Source: Oscillospiraceae bacterium
Lineage (GTDB): Bacteria > Bacillota > Clostridia > Oscillospirales > Oscillospiraceae
Length of the DNA: 7,044 bases
Assembly: GCA_016293265.1 (NCBI GenBank)
Contig: JAEDEN010000080.1
Coordinates: 1-7,044, forward strand
Reading direction: 5' to 3'
Part shown: in pieces, positions 5,367 to 7,044 of the stretch
How positions within the stretch are numbered: position 1 is the first letter of the stretch
Layout of the letters: each line of letters opens with the position of its first letter
The notes under the pieces: model-generated
Told to the model about the DNA's origin: nothing
Seen by the model: only the letters and a program-made list of their open reading frames with translations
The model's database searches: none
Made by a program: the position numbers and the translations under genes

Positions 5367-6437
5367 TCAGATCCGTTTTCTGATCTCCGCGCCCATTTCC
5401 CGGCAGCCCACCAGGATGGTGCCCTCCTGCCAGATATCGCCGCAGCGCAGCCCGGCGGAGAGGGTCTCGTCCACGGCCCGCTCAATATCGTCGGCCTCAG
5501 CGGCCATGTCGAAGCTGTAGCGCAGCATCATGGCAGCAGCCAGAATGGTGCCGATGGGGTTGGCCTTGTCCTGTCCGGCGATGTCCGGGGCGGAGCCGTG
5601 GATAGGCTCGTACAGTCCCCGGGTGCCCTCCCCCATGCTGGAAGAGGGGATCATGCCGATGGAGCCGGTGATCTGGCTGGCCTCGTCGGAGAGGATGTCG
5701 CCGAAGAGGTTCTCCGTCACCACCACGTCAAACTGGCTGGGGTCCCGGACCATCTGCATGGCGGCGTTATCCACGTACATATGGCGCAGCTCCACGTCGG
5801 GGTACTCTGCCGCCACTTCCGTCACCACCCGGCGCCACAGCCGGGAGGTATCCAGCACATTGGCCTTGTCGATGGAGGTGACGCGCTTTCTTCTCCTGAG
5901 GGCCATATCGAAAGCCACGCGGGCGATGCGGCGGACCTCATGCTCGCTGTAGGCCATAATGTCGGTGGCCTTCTGCTCGCCGTCCACAGTCTCGGTTTTG
6001 TGCTCTCCGAAGTACACGCCGCCGATCAGTTCCCGCACCACCACAAAGTCGATGCCTTTTGCGGCAATGTCGGCGCGGAGAGGACAGGCATCCGCCAGAT
6101 CGCGGAATACCCGGGCCGGGCGCACGTTGCTGTAAAGGCCCATGGCGCTGCGGAGCTTCAAAAGGCCCCGCTCCGGCCGGTTTGCGGGGGGCTGGCTGTC
6201 CCACTTGGGACCGCCTACCGCTCCCAGCAGCACACTGTCGGAGGCCAGGCAGGCCTCCAGGGAGGACTCCGGCAGGGGGACGCCGAAGGCGTCGATGGCG
6301 TTACCGCCCATGGGTGCCTCCGTATAGGTAAAGGTGTGGCCGTACTTGTCAGCCACGGCGGAGAGCACCGCAATGGCCTCCCCCACGATCTCGGGGCCGA
6401 TGCCGTCGCCCCGGATGACGGCGATGTTCTTCTTCAT
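5367..6437 (-). CDS. leuB: 3-isopropylmalate dehydrogenase
   Basis: Oxidises and decarboxylates 3-isopropylmalate with NAD+ to 2-oxoisocaproate, the last leucine-specific step before transamination. The 356 residues match the family length. GDGIGPEI lies at 10-17. The substrate segment LLKLRSAMGLYSNVRPAR (92-109) carries Arg96 and Arg106, and RELIGGVYFGE (135-145) carries Arg135 and Tyr142. Lys191 is in SIDKANV. The metal ligands are Asp223 (YVDNAA), Asp247 and Asp251 (NLFGDILSDEASQITGSIGM, the family signature). The NAD-binding loop is EPIHGSAPDIAGQDKANP (277-294). All catalytic residues are present. Its ATG overlaps the leuD stop (ATGA), and AAGGAGG lies 7 nt before the start, so it can be coupled and also start on its own. 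It ends the leu operon as seen here. Confidence 0.97.
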   Translation of the reverse strand: MKKNIAVIRGDGIGPEIVGEAIAVLSAVADKYGHTFTYTEAPMGGNAIDAFGVPLPESSLEACLASDSVLLGAVGGPKWDSQPPANRPERGLLKLRSAMGLYSNVRPARVFRDLADACPLRADIAAKGIDFVVVRELIGGVYFGEHKTETVDGEQKATDIMAYSEHEVRRIARVAFDMALRRRKRVTSIDKANVLDTSRLWRRVVTEVAAEYPDVELRHMYVDNAAMQMVRDPSQFDVVVTENLFGDILSDEASQITGSIGMIPSSSMGEGTRGLYEPIHGSAPDIAGQDKANPIGTILAAAMMLRYSFDMAAEADDIERAVDETLSAGLRCGDIWQEGTILVGCREMGAEIRKRI

Positions 6438-6931
6438 TCTTCCGCCTCCTTGGAGGCCAGAGAGGCCATCAGGCCGCCCTTTGCGATCATGTCCTTGATG
6501 AAGGGCGGGAAGGGCTCAGACTGATAGGTCTCGCCCCGGGTAAGGTTGGTAATCAGGCCGGTGTCAAAGTCCACGGCCACCTCGTCCCCTTCCCGGATCC
6601 CCGCCGCAGCGGCAGGGCACTCCAGAATGGCCAGGCCGATGTTGATGGCGTTGCGGTAGAAGATGCGGGCGAAGGTAGCGGCGATGACGCAGGAAATGCC
6701 GCTGGCCTTGATGGCGATGGGGGCGTGCTCCCGGGAGGAGCCGCAGCCGAAGTTGGCCCCGGCCACCATGATGTCGCCCTCCTTCACCCTGGCGGTGAAG
6801 GAGGCGTCGATGTCCTCCATGCAGTGGGCGGCCAGCTCCTTGTGGTTCTGGGTGGCCAGGTACCGGGCTGGGATGATGACGTCGGTATCCACGTGGTCGC
6901 CGTATTTATGTACAAAGCCTTTGACTTCCAT
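6434..6931 (-). CDS. leuD: 3-isopropylmalate dehydratase, small subunit
   Basis: The small swivel subunit that, with the 4Fe-4S subunit LeuC, isomerises 2-isopropylmalate to 3-isopropylmalate in leucine synthesis. At 165 residues it is the short LeuD type common in Clostridia and archaea. Motifs are GDHVDTDVIIPARYL (11-25), the anion-binding loop GANFGCGSSREHAP (58-71), FYRNAINIGL (91-100) and the ending GGLM (152-155). The same family includes homoaconitase small subunits, but the overlap with leuB settles the leucine role. AAGGAGG stands 7 nt before the ATG. LeuC, its obligate partner, would be expected just upstream but is not recognisable in the remaining 113 bases. Confidence 0.96.
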   Translation of the reverse strand: MEVKGFVHKYGDHVDTDVIIPARYLATQNHKELAAHCMEDIDASFTARVKEGDIMVAGANFGCGSSREHAPIAIKASGISCVIAATFARIFYRNAINIGLAILECPAAAAGIREGDEVAVDFDTGLITNLTRGETYQSEPFPPFIKDMIAKGGLMASLASKEAEE

Positions 6932-6944
6932 AATATATCCTCCT

Positions 6945-6965
6945 TTCGCCGCGCGCCGCGGCGAA
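6945..6965 (-). promoter_or_regulatory. GC hairpin abutting the leuD Shine-Dalgarno
   Basis: A perfect 9-bp stem (TTCGCCGCG with CGCGGCGAA) has a 3-nt loop. On the minus-strand transcript its last base touches the AAGGAGG at 6939-6945. It could protect a processed 5' end or hold the Shine-Dalgarno open by fixing upstream bases. No data allow a choice between these. Confidence 0.5.
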
Positions 6966-7044
6966 GATTGAAATCATTTTGTCAGGACATGTGCCTGACA
7001 AAAATACTTTGACTCAGACTCAGCCGCCTTGGGCGGCGTTCACC
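6966..7044. other. leuD upstream region without a recognised gene
   Basis: It holds a 10-bp perfect inverted repeat (TTTTGTCAGG at 6977-6986, CCTGACAAAA at 6994-7003, 7-nt spacer), a direct repeat GACTCA-GACTCA (7011-7022) and a 6-bp hairpin (7023-7028 with 7032-7037). On the minus strand a frame that enters from outside ends at TGA 7022-7020 with VNAAQGG. This could be the end of an upstream gene but does not resemble a LeuC terminus that I know. No convincing promoter was found. Confidence 0.4.

Noticed and set aside
5271..6524. A 417-codon open frame on the plus strand across leuB
   Set aside because: It is antisense to leuB with all its catalytic motifs, has biased composition and no recognisable domain.
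7020..7043. End of leuC (residues VNAAQGG then stop)
   Set aside because: Only seven codons are visible, they consist largely of a hairpin repeat, and they do not resemble LeuC termini known to me. There is not enough to call a gene.

Overview
The window reads as a chromosomal piece from a GC-rich member of the Clostridia, probably an Oscillospiraceae/Flavonifractor-like gut anaerobe. Supporting points are strong AAGGAGG-type ribosome binding sites, TTGACA/TATAAT promoters, a clostridial-type tandem glycine riboswitch on an AGCS transporter, a YerC/YecD TrpR-like regulator, tRNA genes with encoded CCA ends, and the short (165 aa) LeuD type. The taxonomic call is inference; no marker gene fixes the genus. 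Almost everything is on the minus strand; only one gene (2751-3452) is on the plus strand.

Layout, left to right. (1) 1-603: a minus-strand tRNA cluster, transcribed Val-Asp-Phe-Gly from a full-consensus promoter (575-603) and closed by a hairpin terminator (112-143). A separately promoted tRNA-Cys follows and is cut by the window edge. (2) 621-2664: a three-gene minus-strand operon, yerC - class I SAM methyltransferase - hslO (Hsp33). Its promoter (2636-2664) has a perfect 12-bp palindrome inside the -35/-10 spacer. (3) 2751-3452: a divergent plus-strand gene for a DUF4163/DUF3298 (RsiV/PdaC-like) protein without a visible signal peptide or membrane anchor. (4) 3474-5263: a complete glycine-responsive unit. 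It has a promoter, a tandem glycine riboswitch, an intrinsic terminator next to the Shine-Dalgarno, agcS (Na+:alanine/glycine symporter) and a terminator in the convergent gap. (5) 5298-6931: leuD-leuB with an ATGA overlap, for leucine biosynthesis, ended by one or two hairpins. (6) 6932-7044: the leuD upstream region, with three hairpins and no recognisable gene; leuC is not seen.

Functionally, leuD and leuB carry out the isomerase and dehydrogenase steps of leucine synthesis. agcS is an amino-acid uptake gene tuned by intracellular glycine. The yerC operon joins a small DNA-binding protein, an orphan methyltransferase and a redox-activated chaperone. No defence system, mobile element or CRISPR array was seen. 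The most interesting signals are regulatory: the palindrome in the yerC promoter, a possible OFF-switch pairing in the glycine riboswitch, and the hairpin-rich leuD leader.
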